DNA of 64,000 bases from Prinia subflava (GCF_021018805.1 NC_086247.1:93542140-93606139); one strand, 5' to 3'. Counted from the stretch's first letter, positions 27,667 through 41,460 are shown. The notes: generated by a model from the sequence alone, not told the origin. Program-made: numbers and translations.

Positions 27667-30600
27667 AGCTGAGATTTGAGTTTATCCAAATGGAAGTGTC
27701 AAGTGAGATAAAGAGCACTCAGGCTTACCAAAGTTTCCACCAAATTCCACCTTTTTTTTTTCTCTCTCTTTTTACATAACTTATGCTAACCTGTGGTTAA
27801 ATCTGACTATTTTTGATTTAAGGTAGGGTCTGTGAAAGAGTCATACAGCTATTCATATTTAAGCTGGTTCTTGTAACAGAGCACAGCCCTCCAAAGATGT
27901 AATTAATTGCCATGTGGAACAGGATGACTCACCATCTCTTAATAAGTCACAAGTGCTACAGGCATGAGCAAAACAGGCAAATCACACCAAGTGGTTATCA
28001 ACATGTCCTTCCCACAACCCCATGTAGGAACGCATTTTGTGTCTACAAACTATAGAAATTTTTTTCCAGAAGTTTATAGATACTTTGGTGAATGTTACTG
28101 ACATTATTTTGTGCACCCTTCTAGCTCTGAAGTACATTTGCTACAAGTACATACATGGCACTCACAGCTCAGGAACAGTTAACCTGGCTAGTTAAGTCTA
28201 GCTAAGAATCAGGACATCCATAAGTAAAAGGGGTTTAAGCCAAGAAAATTAATGGTTTGTTTGGTTGTTTGTTTTTTTTTTTTAAGCAGAACTAAAACCC
28301 AAGCAGTATAAATAAGCTGATTTGTTACATAAACACAAATATGATCACTGTCATTCCATTCACCAGTAAAAGTCTTCTGACCCAAATCTTTTCAGGGGAA
28401 AACTCCAGACTCCCTGGTTGCCTAAGATGAGTGACCTGCAAACCTAACACGAGTGACCACTGTGTAGTGAGAGGATTTCCCTGTGGCATTCTTAAAATGC
28501 TTGACTTCTTTCAGTAGTCATTTTTTCTGTCTTTCTAAATTTGATCCTTTCAATATATTCTAACATGGCATTGTTTAACAGACTTCAAACAGGTTAAAAA
28601 AATCTGACAAGAATACTATTTTCTTGTTTGTTGTCTTTTTTTTTTACACAGCCAGTGCAGAATAAATTAATCCTCCATGAACACTTGCTATGAAGCACCA
28701 CTACATCACTTTCACTTTTTTCTTCACAGAAGCAAATGAGCAGAGAATAAATTTATACACTTAAATAGAGAAAACTAAGCATCTGTTCAAACATCCATAA
28801 AAAAAAGAAAAACAGTCACAAAATAAGTTTCTTCTCATGAAGCAACTCAGTTTTTGTTTTTAAGAGTATCAAGAGAAAAATCAGAATCAAAAAATTCATG
28901 TCAGATCAAAAGAAGTGGTGGTGGACCTGAAACAAATTGCAATGCACTTGAAATGTTCATTTCTGAAATGTTTTTTCTCTTTTTCAGAACTGCCAACAAA
29001 CTGAACAACAATCTGTTCCTTACAATCTGTTTTGCTCTTAAATTTTGTTAGAGTAGAACATTAAATTGCAAGTGTATTAATCAATCAAAAGTGACTTCTC
29101 AAAGAGTTTATTCCTTGATGATAAGCTTACCTCTACTGAGAACTGGCTAAAGTCCTTTTTATGTCTTTTACATTTGATTTGTTTCACTATAACTTTGTAG
29201 TTTAGTTCATTTAACATGGGGCTAACTCCAGCTTACTGTTTTTACATAAAATGACATCAGGAAGAATAACAGATTTAATCAGGACAAAATACTGAGTATT
29301 TACTACAAAACCAAGCAAGTCTTCCTGTAGTGGGATGATTCTCTTGTTTATGCATCCCACATCACCACCATATTTGAATGAATCAGCTTTATTTGATATC
29401 TCCCAGTCACAGGTCTGCAGCTGAGTATCCTGAAAGACCTTTCTCTTCCCACTCTCAATAAAAATCTAAAATAAAAAAAATCTTACTAGAAACTGTTTAA
29501 AAGTATTAAGGCTACAATAAAAGATTTTTTTCCCAAGAACTTGTCATAGATCCCTGTTCCTTGGACTCACATACTTTACAGGTTTTACAAAAACGTTTGA
29601 CCCTTGAGGATAAATACCATTCTCAGCATGTGTGGATGAGCTCAGTGCTGTTGGAGGGTTTTCCAGACCATTGAAAACTCTTGAATCTAAACATCCTTTT
29701 CTAATGAAGTGATTTCTTTGTGGCTGCTTGTAACTCTGTTTTTCTCTGTGCTCTCTGCACACCGGAGGAGTTCCCTCAAGGTGACCTTCACCACAGCCAG
29801 TGCCCACGGGAAGAGGTCTCCAGCCATCAGCAGCACCACGTAACTTGCAAATTGCAAGCATCAGGAGGGAAGATGAGGATCAACATTTCCCTTTATCCAC
29901 TAGAGACTACAACTGCACATGGCTGAAGAGCAGACCTGCTAAGTCAAATTTAGGATCCCTTTCCCTGAATCCTCACCAACCAGATACTAGCTTTCATTCA
30001 CTTGCTCCCTCCAATCCTCTAAAGCAAAGCTGGTCAAGGTAGCTGGAGCAAGGGAAAAGAAGAACAGTTCTTGCTGTTGTCCCCACATCTTGGCACCTGT
30101 CATGTTTGCAAAGCACGGAGCAATGCTGAAACAGACCCCAGTACTCAGGCATAGATCCACAGGGACTCATAATGCCTCTTCTTTTTTCACTTCCTCTGGG
30201 TGTAACAGGTTACAATTAAGCCAAAAGGTATTTTACTTTCACTGATACTCTCAGGTATGTTTATACCAAGAGATCAATCACCTTGTGCTCTTAAAATTAA
30301 CAATCTGTCTAATCACGCTCTAGGGCTTTACAAATCCTTCACGCATACAAGTGGTCCTTAACCATTAGTTTCACTGCCATCAGCATGCTAAAGCTCAGAA
30401 GAATTTTATCAGGAATAGATAAGAAATAATATCACTCCAACAAGAGGAAATACCTAGATTTACCAGCTTGGAGCAGTTCTGGAGGCAGGGCTTCAGGTTC
30501 CTCATTTTGCCATCGCACAGCTACACAGAGAACAATTACCTTGGTAAAACCAATGCCAAAAAAAGCATGAAATTTCATCCCACCAGAGAAATAGAGGTCT

Positions 30601-33600
30601 TATTTTTCTCGGGGGTCATTTTACAGTCTCCTAAGAGTCTGAAAACTTCAATCTCTAAGACATGAACAAATCTAAAATAAATATTTTGTTTATATTATCC
30701 CTTTTCAGACTGTCCTGCATCTAGGCTGGAGGGCTCAGAAATATTTCCTGACTTTTCACTGGCTGAAGACTAGAAAAGTTCCCCTGATGTTTCAAGGGAT
30801 ACTTTAGTGTCAAATTACTGTAGTATTGGAAGTAAAGCAAAGGCTATGCTGTGCAATGGTATGCTTAGAACAGAGCTAGTAAAAAAAAAAAAAGTGTTCT
30901 TACAAATTTATAACTTTTCAGTTTGAAAAAGAAGTTGACCAAGTGTGTCTGAGTGCTGTCCATAGAACCAAAAGGCTGAATCCTTCATCTCATTATCACT
31001 GAAATTTTGATATGTAAATCTACAACAATCCCAGAACTACTGAATTATTTGAAGGTTTGATTTAATTCCACATTATATTCTTCAAGCCTACAGGGCTGTG
31101 TCAAGTCCAGACTGTCTTTGCACAAGGGAGAAATTATGCTTGTACAGTACAAAAGAGATGTAAGTGCCTGTCATTTTCCATCTCTCTGCTCCAGACCCAC
31201 ACATATCTTCTGTTTCTTCTTTATGGGCTTAAACCAGCTACTAATCACAGATAATTTCCTGGGAAAGATGATGTTAGAAGGACATCAATTAATGCAAAGC
31301 CTAAAATCCCAATCCAAAGTAGCAATGAAAAGGGTTCCACAAGGGCTCTGGAGAATATACCACCACAAACATATAGTATCTCATGATGTAACATAAAGAT
31401 GTGCACCAGCTATAACAACAGGACATGAATTGCCACATTTAAATATTTAATAAAATACTACTCTAATCAATGTCCTAACATCCTACACATAGGAAGTCTT
31501 CCCTCATTTCTGTGGTGATGAACTTATGCCATGAAACTGGAAACCTAATTGCACTTGCTTGTCACTGTGATCACTGGATATAATTATAGCTATCACCAGT
31601 CAAAACAACTGGACAGCTGTTCTTAAATAAAAAGTCTTCTTACCTGACTGGAGATGCTTGGATAGGAAGGAATTCAGAAATTTAACCATTGGCTTAATCA
31701 GAGAGGAAAAAGGAAAAGAAAGGCAGCATTTGCTTAGAATATTGGGGAATATTGCAGAAACATGCATTGAAGAGGAAGTGAAAACATAGAATTTAATTTT
31801 TTAATCTAGCATCAGCATTTATATTAGCATTTAGACAATAATTCAGAGGGAAAGCAGAATTATAAAGAATCCTTTTTCAGTTGCATTACTATGTCTGGAT
31901 GGATAAATCTTAAGAAAACATGAATTTGGCTGGGGACAGTGTGAGACAGTCTAGTGACAACAAAAACAAAAAAAGGAAACATATGGGTGAAAAGAAAGAC
32001 CAAAAAAAAAACCCCAAACAGTAACAAGAGAAGGCTACTACCCTCCTTGCCTTTTAGTCAGCTCCAAAATACTGTCAGCTCTCCATCCCCAAAAATGTGT
32101 TAGACCATTTCCTAGCAAAGCAAAAGGCCATGCTGTATAAGCAGCAGGAACAAGACAACAGCAGAGAGGCAGCAACAGAAGCAGGACAAGAGCCACCAAG
32201 GCAGCAGTAGTGGTTTTAGCACCTGCTGCATCTTCTCACCAAACACAAAGCAATAGGGAAAAAAAAAAAAAAACCCAAACATTTATTTTCTTCTTGGCAG
32301 ATGAATCCTTTAATTCACCACCTGCAGCCCAACTGTAATAGCAGTATACAACATCCATGGATGCATTGCAGGAGGCCAGTGAGGAAACTATGGAGTCTCT
32401 GGCACCAGGAGCTTCTGCCTAGCAAAAGGAAGTAATAAGTCCTCCAGTCCTCCACCTCCCCATGGTTTGGAAGCAGCCACTGACAATCTTCTAAACATCA
32501 TCCCTGACTCAATTAAGACATCAGATTGTGGCATTGCTGGTGATCCAGGCACAGCAACAGCACTTCATTGGGAAGCCGGGGAGGGAAAAGCGAAGAGGTG
32601 ATCACGGGAGATCAAGGCCTGACCTGTTCCTTCTCCTGTAACTTTGGATATGGGAAGAACAGGGACAGAATTTGTCTAATAGGGAGTGAACAACAGCAGC
32701 AAGTCATAGAGTTAAGAAAAGAGAGAGAGAAAACTTGTCTCTTTCCTTGTCTCTCAATTCAGGCAACTTTTGCACCTAAATTTTAATGGTTAGTCCTGGT
32801 AGAGTCACTCTAAGCATCAATGTAACACACGGCTTAGAGCAGCTCCCACGCAGGAAGCATTCACAGAAAATGGAAATGACCAGACCCACAGGGCAGACAT
32901 GAAGCAGCCTCTGGCTGATTCTGTCACTGCCAGCAAAAGGGTCCACAAGAGCAGATGGGAAGGAACCAAAACACACATATGGCATTGTGCCATGATTCCT
33001 GAAGGCAGACACCTAAAGCCAAACCATGAAAATAAGAAGAGAATAGCAAAAGAATCAAGTCTGAATACACCAAAATGTCAAATGTGTTCACTGCTTTTAG
33101 AAAACTGCATAAAAACTAAAGACACAGATATTGAATGAACCTTACTCAAGAATTTTGAAATACTTACACACATCACTTTCATATAAAAATGATCTTCTTA
33201 TCAAAAATAGGAAATACAAAACATCTGTAAAAGGCCTTTACCATTCAAATGTCATTTGCTTTTGATATTTTCTAACACATGATTAATTTTTAACACAGTT
33301 ATACATTAACAAATTATATGCAAGTCAGGAAAATTCGTAAAATTTTCTATGTGGGCACAGTGCTCTGAATATGCCTTTAGTCTCCAAAATACATACCCTT
33401 CATCACCTGCAGGGGAGTTATAAACTTGGCTTATAGTTGAGATTTCCTCAACAGTGCTGTTTGTGATCCATTGGAAGAAAATTATTTGTTATATTTAAGC
33501 AGCAGCTCTCTTCTTTCCATGAAAGATGTAAAATAACACAATGAGCAGCCAGTAAAATAAGGCCTTTACTCATTTTTAGTTGGTAAACAATGTGATAAAG

Positions 33601-33998
33601 GTTAGCCCAATTTTCCAGCAAACTTAGGTACAAACAAACTCAGGTTTGGGAGGGACAGTGTGTGTTTTAAGTGACATCTTTCCTGTCAGGATACAGCTGC
33701 TACAGTAGGAAGAGTAGCTCAGCAGCACCGTAGTTCTCTTTCACCCTGCCTGTTCCATGCACTGAATGAGGCAGTAGGCCTCAGAATACAAGGTACATGA
33801 CCATGTAACTTTGTCACTGCAAACACACTAGTAAGAAAAGTTTTGAAATTTAGGCTAAACTGCTTTAAATACAACTCCTGTTGTATTTAAGGTTTCATAA
33901 CCTAAAAATTTTTCCTTGTGTATACGCATTATATGTATATGCTTTCTGACTGTTCTCCACTTCTTTGGAAATGAAACCCTCTGCAGAGGATGTGAGAT
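27667..33998. other. AT-rich non-coding stretch
   Basis: No gene or nameable mobile element is recognised. A CAG/CAA-rich, purine-biased patch lies at about 32139-32210, followed by a 15-A run at about 32260-32274. Short mixed T-rich stretches occur near 28260-28285. Open frames are short and unconvincing. Confidence 0.5.
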
Positions 33999-34547
33999 AT
34001 GGTGATGGTGCATTACCCATTCTCTCCTCTCTTCCCACTAAGCAATTGGTTTAATTACTACCAAACTGTGAGGAAGAGGGAAAAGGGGTATTTTCCAGCC
34101 CTGTCAGTAAGTCAAATTAAGTCAGCAAAGGATCCAGGGCACACAGGGGCTGCTGCAGGAAGGATGGGGGTAAATTGCACATCCTCAAAAGTAGATAGAC
34201 AAATTAGAAGATGTCATAAACCATCAAAACCTCCAAAGTGTACCCAGATTCATTTTGGGCCTTCCCACCGGAGGACTGTGCATGAGTCACAGTGTTGCAA
34301 CAGTGTATAACACATGCACCCCTCCCAGAGGAGGTACCTGGGCATTCCCACCTGAACCTGGATCTACACTGACTGATTGAATTCCGTGTTTCATGGGCCT
34401 CCCTCACCCGAGAGAGATCAAGACTGCAACCATCAGTTCGACCAGCAGACCTCAAAATCACAGCCATCATCTCATCCCTTGATCCAACAGCTGGTGATAT
34501 TTTTCCTCTCTGCTATCTCCTTTTTCCTTCCTTTCTCTTTCTTTCCC

Positions 34548-34591
<44 letters not shown>

Positions 34592-34830
34592 ATATATATA
34601 TACACAAACACTGATGATTCAGTGTCATTTGATTCTAATCTGCCCCTCAAGGGATCTATTAACAACAACCTCAGTTACCCTCGCCTTCAGGAGTGAGTGG
34701 TATCTTGATCTCTGCACTACTTTATTTCGAAGCTGGGAAAAACTCCTGTTCCTAGGCCAAGCAAGAGACATGGTGCATGCCATGTCACCAGTCTCACTCT
34801 GAGAGGCAGACTCTGAGGCATATTCCTGCC
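33999..34830. other. Repeat-like block of unknown family, split by a microsatellite
   Basis: This block is GC-richer than its flanks and has scattered CpGs (ccaccggagg, attccgtg, acccgaga, gttcgacc). It contains a TATA-like gtgtataac at about 34302. Its texture resembles an old LTR: a promoter-like centre followed by pyrimidine-rich sequence. The block is interrupted at 34549-34604 by a TA/TG microsatellite and continues to about 34830. No TG...CA ends or target duplication were found, so the assignment is tentative. A 141-codon frame (34377-34802, +) runs through the microsatellite and is not a gene. Confidence 0.3.
34549..34604. repeat. (TA)n-(TG)n-(TA)n microsatellite
   Basis: A TA dinucleotide run is followed by about six TG units and then TA again. 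This is a compound simple repeat of the kind prone to length polymorphism. Confidence 0.95.
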
Positions 34831-36693
34831 ACAGAGTCTAGACATAGCCAGGGAAACAGCTTGATTAGAGTAATTGAGCAGTAAAATGCTTCATGAAAGT
34901 CGAAGGTCTCTGAAAGCATGCAGGACAACAGAAACAGATTGAGAGCAGTGCTGTGTCCTTAAGCAGGAAGAAAAACAAAATCAAGATAAATTAATTTCTG
35001 ATACTAGCTGCTGCATAAAGCTTGCTCTGTCTTGTTTATCTTAATAGCTTTTAAAGTCAGGCAGGAGGTAAAATCATGCAGCAGAATTACAGGAATTTGA
35101 GGAGTACTGCATGCTACTGGAAAACAAATCATTTTGGAGGAGACACAAAGCAGATAAGAGCAAAACAGACACAAAGTGTTACAGAGCTTAGAAGCTTATC
35201 TCACAAATGCAAAAAGAGCGAGGAAAAGGGATGAGCATGCTCAGGGGAAACCCCATCATGGCAGACCTGGCAGGCGGATCACTCCTGAGCTCCAACTTGA
35301 ACACATGACCACACAACACGTAACAGAAGCCACAAAGTCTGTACTGAAGCTGGAGAAGGACTCCAAAAAGGCATCCTATTTGACCTGGGCATGACAAGGC
35401 AAGTCAAACAAGCTTATATCATATCTGGTACAAGAAAGAAAAAGAATGAAGCCTGAATTATTCCACTAGCTCCATCAGCATACATAGTGTGTGCAGAGAA
35501 TATGCCAGATTGAAGAAATTTTTCACTGGAAGTGGCTTGTGGAAAAACCTTAAAGTAAAACAAAAGGTTTTAGTTAATCACAAATATATGGACAAGTACC
35601 ACCAGCAGTAGCACTGACACTTAAAGGGAAGACAAGGAGAGGGGAAAGAAAAGCTGGAGGCCAGTGTGGTGCTCTGATAAGAAGTTCTCCCATATGACAG
35701 AGTCTGTCTCTGCAGACATCTATCATTTCATATATGCTCAAATATACCCTAACAATATGCAGCCTCTCTCTAATATTAAAGGGTGAGATAAATGGTCTGA
35801 GTAAGAAAGAGGAATGAGGCCACAGGAAAGAACAGAACAGAGAATTGCAGAATAGAAAAAGTAAAATATGGGGAAAAATAAAATTACAAAAAAGAGTCAC
35901 AAGAAGTACACTCAGGCATGAGAACAAAATTAGTTCTCTATTTATGCAGCAATTCAAGTTGCTGTTTTTTCAGGCTTGGCCTCTGCAGAAACTCAATCCC
36001 TAGAGCAATAACACATAGTTTTCAAAATCTGAGAAACAAAAGTGATTAAACTTTAGTTCCACCCTCACCACACAAGGGAAGCAGCTTTTTGGGACAAAGA
36101 TGGGGGAGGCAGCCATGAACACACAGATCCATCCCAAGCAACACCTGAAGAACGAGCACACCCCTTACAGCAAAGGAAAGGCTGGGCTTTCTCTGCCATG
36201 GTAACCCTTACATTCTTTCCATCTCCTAAACAAAAGAGTTATACAGCACATAGGGAAGTTACAAGAGTAGATGCTTTAAATTAAAAGCATATTCTGGATG
36301 CCCCCAGTGAAAACAAATGCCTGAAGTCACTTACAAACAGAGATCAAATAAAAAACTATGTGAACTTGTATAATAACATCTTTTGGGCATAAAAATGTAC
36401 TTTAAAGAGTTTTCTGCAGTACTTTAAATAACAGAAATCAGCATTTGGATTGCTCAAAGACAAAGCCCTCAATGAAAGTCACAGACTGCAATACTTCTAA
36501 ACACCAATGTCCTCTACAGGAGGGTGAGCCAAAGGAGCTTCTTCCTGAATGCCTGCAGCCTTCTTGCCACCTCTCGTCCTCTGTGCATTTAGTAAGGAAA
36601 AAGAAAAAGAACTGCAAAGTCAAGGCTAAAAGCTCCCTTGAAATTGAATTCCGACTATTTTTTCAGTATGTGAATACGTGTTAGGAACAAAGA
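34831..36693. other. Non-coding stretch
   Basis: No gene is recognised. The word gtactttaaa occurs twice about 22 bp apart near 36398-36430. Frames of up to 127 codons (35574-35957, minus) are low-complexity Ser/Leu/Phe-rich reads with no recognisable domain. Confidence 0.5.
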
Positions 36694-36698
36694 GACCT
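36694..36698 (+). repeat. Target-site duplication, left copy (gacct)
   Basis: The five bases gacct lie immediately before the TG start of the solo LTR. The same five bases follow its CA end at 37490-37494. Confidence 0.9.
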
Positions 36699-37489
36699 TG
36701 TTGGGGGTTAGATTTGTTTTTTTTTTTCTTCTCACAGAATTTTTTCCCATAAGTTTCCAAGAAGCCTTGATGACTACTTAGTCAGAACAAAAAGAGTGCT
36801 TGAGGGATATAGCAGCACGAAGCTACACCTATTGTTTATGAGTCCCTGGGAGTGTCCCTCAGAGGGGAGAGATGATGAGCTTTGGGAAAGGCAAAAAGAC
36901 AGATCTGGGGGAGGGGGAGGCACTCTTGCTCTCAGCGCCGAGGAGGACGGTCAGGCTGCCCTCTGCCTCTGTCTCATCCTGGGAAATCTACCGCCATCTG
37001 CTCGTGTACCCGGGAATCCTGAACTCGCTTTCTCCAGCCTCCCCCCACCGCCGCTGCTTCTTCGGAGCTTTGAGGTTCCCCTGCTACTCTGTAGCCCTGC
37101 ACTGCCCAGCCCTGCCGGGACACCCCTGCTGCTCCAGCTGCCAGCGCAGAGCTCCTCATCTCATCCACCAGCCCGGGACTTTCCTTCCTTCCAGTTCGGC
37201 CTCTCGGAGTCCTGCAGGGGCGCCGAGATCAAACTGCTCTGGGCTTTTGTAAAAGAAAGCCCTCAAGGTTCTTGGTTCTGTTTGTTATTGATGCTGTAGT
37301 TGTTGTTTGTTTGTCGTTTTGTCACATATACTAGTAAAGAACTGTTATTCCTACCCCCATACCTCTGTCTGAAAGCTCCTTTAATTTTTTTTTTAATTGG
37401 AATAATTTGGAGGGAGGGGATTTGAATTCTCCATCTCTGGGGAGGTCCTGCCCCCTTCCTAGCAGATATCTGTCTTTCAAACCAAGACA
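36699..37489 (+). mobile_element. Solo LTR of an endogenous retrovirus, ERVL-like, 791 bp
   Basis: The element begins tgttgggggttag and ends ctttcaaaccaagaca, giving TG...CA termini. It is bracketed by a perfect 5-bp duplication (gacct), the usual duplication length for ERVL-class proviruses. It is much richer in GC and CpG than its flanks, especially 36900-37220, followed by a T-rich tail. A tagtaaagaactgttattcc segment near 37331 resembles the polyadenylation/R region of songbird ERVL LTRs as I remember them. There is no internal retroviral sequence on either side, so the provirus collapsed by LTR-LTR recombination. Frames of 167 and 126 codons inside it are chance readings of GC-rich LTR, not genes. 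The plus orientation is inferred from the 3' features. Exact subfamily is not assigned. Confidence 0.85.
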
Positions 37490-37494
37490 GACCT
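37490..37494 (+). repeat. Target-site duplication, right copy (gacct)
   Basis: Exact copy of 36694-36698, directly after the terminal CA of the solo LTR. Confidence 0.9.
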
Positions 37495-40400
37495 TCAACA
37501 AACTACCAACCAGTCATACTGCCACAAAGCAATTCCTGGCCCAGAGCTGCCATGGATTTTGGTTAATATTAAGCTCCTACTGTTAAACAACAGTCTACAA
37601 CAGCAGTCGCCATTTTCTACCATGCCTCCCCAGTCATCTTGTAAATTTTTGACAGGCAGAAGATTTTCTTCAAATTCCTTTGTGAACCAAGCTGGGTGCA
37701 ATATACTAGAACAAGGAACATAATTTCATTTGGAAAGGTTATCAGCTCCCTAATTTCTATTCTGAAAGCAGATCAGGTTTCCATCTACCTTTAACCAGAC
37801 ATGTCACTATTGGGTTGGTGTTTTTCTCCCTTCCTTTCCTTTTTATTTTTCTTTTTAATAATGACTTAGTGTTGACCTGGTTAAAAATCAATCATCTTTC
37901 CTTTAGTACTTTTGAATATATATCAGGAATATTGTGCAAGGAACAGTATTATTATGAAGAATAGGTATCTGTGGATGCCACAGAAAAGGTAGAAGCCCAT
38001 TCAGTCACAACTCACCCATTCTCTTCTTCAGAGTTTCTGAGGTTAAGATTTTTTTTAAAGCACACAGAATTAACACAACTTCTCTTGTACAATTTATATA
38101 TGTAGTCACATAGGAAATGTTAGTATTTATGCAGAGGTTTAATTGCTTCTGCCCTCTTATGAGTATAGAAGTCAAAGTTATTAATGTAAACAGACTAATG
38201 TGAATTCTATAAGCTATGGTATTTCAATAGCTGAGTCACCAGTTTTAATTAACACCAGACTGAGGTCAATTATGTGTATGTGGATTGTGTTCTTTGCCTG
38301 TTATTTATTTGCAGTCTAGAAGGAGCATGCATCAAGTTAAGACAGTCAAGAAAACTTTAGCACTTCATAACCTTAGCTTTAAAAAGAGAGAACATTATAC
38401 AGAAGTGACTGACATCCACTAATTAAAAGACTGAGGCTTGATTTGCCCTATCCCAAATCTCATTCTACTTTTCTGGGAACTTCATACTTTTTCATACAGA
38501 AGAAAATAAAACTAAAGAGGAAGGAATAAAGTAACAGCACCAGATGAAGATAATATGCACATTGAATTTGAATATATGTATATCTATCACATATATATAC
38601 ATATAAGTGCACTCCTAGTTGACTTGTCCATGTTTGCAGGTCTTACTGCCTAAGAAAAGGTTAAATTGACTGATTTCTGACATTTGCACTAAGAGCAGCT
38701 GCCTTCCAGGAACAGAGCACTTTAATCTTGTCAAGCATTGTATTCAGCACCCGTATGAATCCAATAAGCAGTTACACACACTTGGTTCTTGCTTCAGTGT
38801 TGTCAGCATGGAGATAAAACCCTTGCCTGCCCTGTCCAACTCAGCAGGATCAGTTGGGCATATCAGTCACCACTGAATTCAGTTTTGCCTCGCTGAATTC
38901 CCAATAACAAGCAGAGGGCCAAGCTCTCTGTCATGTGTGCCATCATTCAAGTTAACACCAGAGAATATTTGTGAGCTTAGTGAGTGAAATGAAGGCAGCT
39001 GCCAGGCTGCACCTTCCCCAGCCAGCAGCACGTACCCCATGCATCCAGCTACACCCCTCACACCCGGGGCGCTGATGGAGTGCTGACAGCTGACAGCAAA
39101 CCAAAGATTATCTTCTCCCTTCAGATGCTTATGATGAGCATTTTTGGTTTGGAAAGTATTCAAACATATGAATAACATATAAGTGCCTTTTTAACCCTGA
39201 GCTCCATCACAAGAGTTACTCAGTGAATAAATGCTGTGGGGAGTGTTGAGCCTAGGATATGAAAGGGTTTGCCTTCACAGAACACTTTGAGTTGGGAGAA
39301 GTTAAAATAGCTTCTGGATAGAATACAATGCCAAAAGAACAAACCATGAACTGAGACAGAAGGATCTGATAACAACACTAACTAGCTAATATCATGCAGA
39401 ATACTAATGCTTTTTAGATTAATCTTAAATTTTATTCCAATACTTGGAGTACAGTGCTGTTGAAAATGGTCTATAGTGGATTCAGTCTTGCATGACCTAT
39501 CAGGTACTTAGGAATTTCAGGTTAGCACTAGATGTGCAGGCCAAAGGTAAAGCACTTGAAGTTTCCAAGTTTTAGCCAGTAAAATCACCAGCTTCCCTGA
39601 AGCCACACCCACTAGGCATTTTAAAGCTGTTTAAAAATCCAGTTTTTCATTGCTAATGTTAACATAATTTTCCATTTTTTATGCTAGCCTAATATCTTAA
39701 TCTCACAGAGAAAAATGTCTGCAGCAAGAAAACTTATCCCCATTAAAAAACCTCACACTTATCAAAGACAGAACATCATGGAGATAACTTTTTTTTTTGT
39801 CCATCAAAAAAAAAAGCTTAATTTCCTAGTATTTTGTCCAGCTTTGTAAAGCTTTTTTTGTCCATCAGTTAAATGATTAACAGTATGACACTGGATGTAG
39901 AAATTAAATAAAATATTATGCCACCCTAAACTATTTACTAAGTTTACTCCATTAGAGGAGGATATTACCTAACACTATTTCACCTTCTTGGGATTATTTC
40001 TTCTTTTTTTGGTTGATGATGGCAGAAAAAGAAAACTCAAAAGAGTCTTTCATTTTAGGGTAGGAAACACTGTGAAACTGAAAAGGTCAGGAGTGTATGG
40101 CAAGAAGAAAAAATTCTCATGGTCTCCCTGCAAAGAGGGGGCTACAGTCTCAGATAGCTCACCCTGAGATGGGCTGCCTTGCCACCATCTTAACTTGGAC
40201 AGGGGAGCAAATACCAAGCAAGCCAAGAAACCTTGTCAGACACACCTGCCAAAGACTTGTGGCACTGTGCCAGTGAGGCTACCTCACCCTACATGGGCAG
40301 AAGCATTAGGCATGATTTGAACAAATGTAGTACAGATCTAGAGAAAAAAACTTTCCCTAGATGACCTGGGAGACATCCTCTAAATCACTTCATTCATGTA

Positions 40401-41214
40401 ACAAATGTGTTGTTTATGAGATGTCCAAGATTTGTTTTTCCACTTTTACATAATAGATACTTCTATATTATACATAAATGGCTTCACCCAAGCACAAAAT
40501 AATAGGATGCAAGGATCAAAAGCATTCACAGTTGCAGCACTGCAATTCCGTGTAGGGAGGCAAAGATTGAGAAAAAGGCAAAGCAGGGATATCTTTTACT
40601 GGCTATCAGTACAATTAGCTAAATAGATTAAAGGCTTCTGGATTACATTATAAGATGGAAACCATGATGCATCACTGGAAAAGTTAGCTAGACATTTAGT
40701 GTAGGCTTGACTTTATTAAGAATCAAAATACTGAAAGCTCAGGTTAGACTGAGCATTAGCAACTTCTAAGAACTGAGCCTATAAACAGAATGACCTTTTG
40801 AGAAAGCAGAAGAAAATGCAGACATGAGAAAGGCTTTACAATAATTTGAAGATAATTCACACAGCAGAACAGAACACTGACAGATTTATATAAGCAAATA
40901 CTAGGAAATTAAGAAATCTGATGAGGAAAGGTTTATGGCAAAAAGTATTTATTAATGAATAAGGGAAAATACTGTGTAGTGCCAGAAAAAGTTGCATAAT
41001 ATAATGAAGACCTCTTAGAAGGATGTCTCTATGACAGGCTGACAACTGACCCAGAGATTGTGTGTGCACCTGACCTGACAGGAGGTTAAGGTCCTGCCAG
41101 CACTAGACATTACATGTGTAGGTTGTACACACATACATATGATTTTTTAAAAGTGTGAGGAAAAATTCTGGTTCTCCGGGCAGTCCAGGAGGGACTAGAT
41201 AGCCTGTAGCATTG

Positions 41215-41460
41215 CTGTGTGCGCAATCTTTGTAGCTCAAGCAGGTACAGTGAAGATTGAAAGGCAGGAAAACTGCAGCCAAGCTGCGACTGCGGAGCAG
41301 ATCGCCAGGTGGAGTGACAAGCGCAGCACAGAGCAGAGCTGCCCAGAGAAGCTCGGTGTTACCAAGGTTGTCCTGGTACAGGTTCATTCAGCATGGCAAA
41401 CACTCTCTAGAGGCTGCAGTTGCATTCTTACAACAGACTGGCAGACCCCCCACTCTGAGC
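41215..41460. other. Small CpG-bearing GC-rich patch, unassigned
   Basis: Several CpGs cluster here (gtgcgca, ctgcgactgcgg, atcgcc, aagcgca, gctcgg) within otherwise CpG-poor DNA. The segment gagctgcccagagaag (about 41336-41351) resembles a phrase common in CR1 3' regions. The rest does not follow the CR1 pattern as I recall it. It could be an old repeat fragment or a non-coding exon. Overlapping frames of 99, 94 and 68 codons on both strands argue against coding. Confidence 0.35.

Noticed and set aside
32130..32210. Short Gln/Glu-rich frame in a CAG/CAA-rich patch
   Set aside because: It has only about 26 codons in low-complexity sequence, with no supporting context.
34377..34802. 141-codon plus-strand frame
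   Set aside because: It runs through a TA/TG microsatellite (IYIYIY-type residues) and has no domain.
36796..37299. Plus-strand frames of 167 and 126 codons
   Set aside because: They lie wholly inside the solo LTR, whose GC-rich part is simply poor in stop codons.
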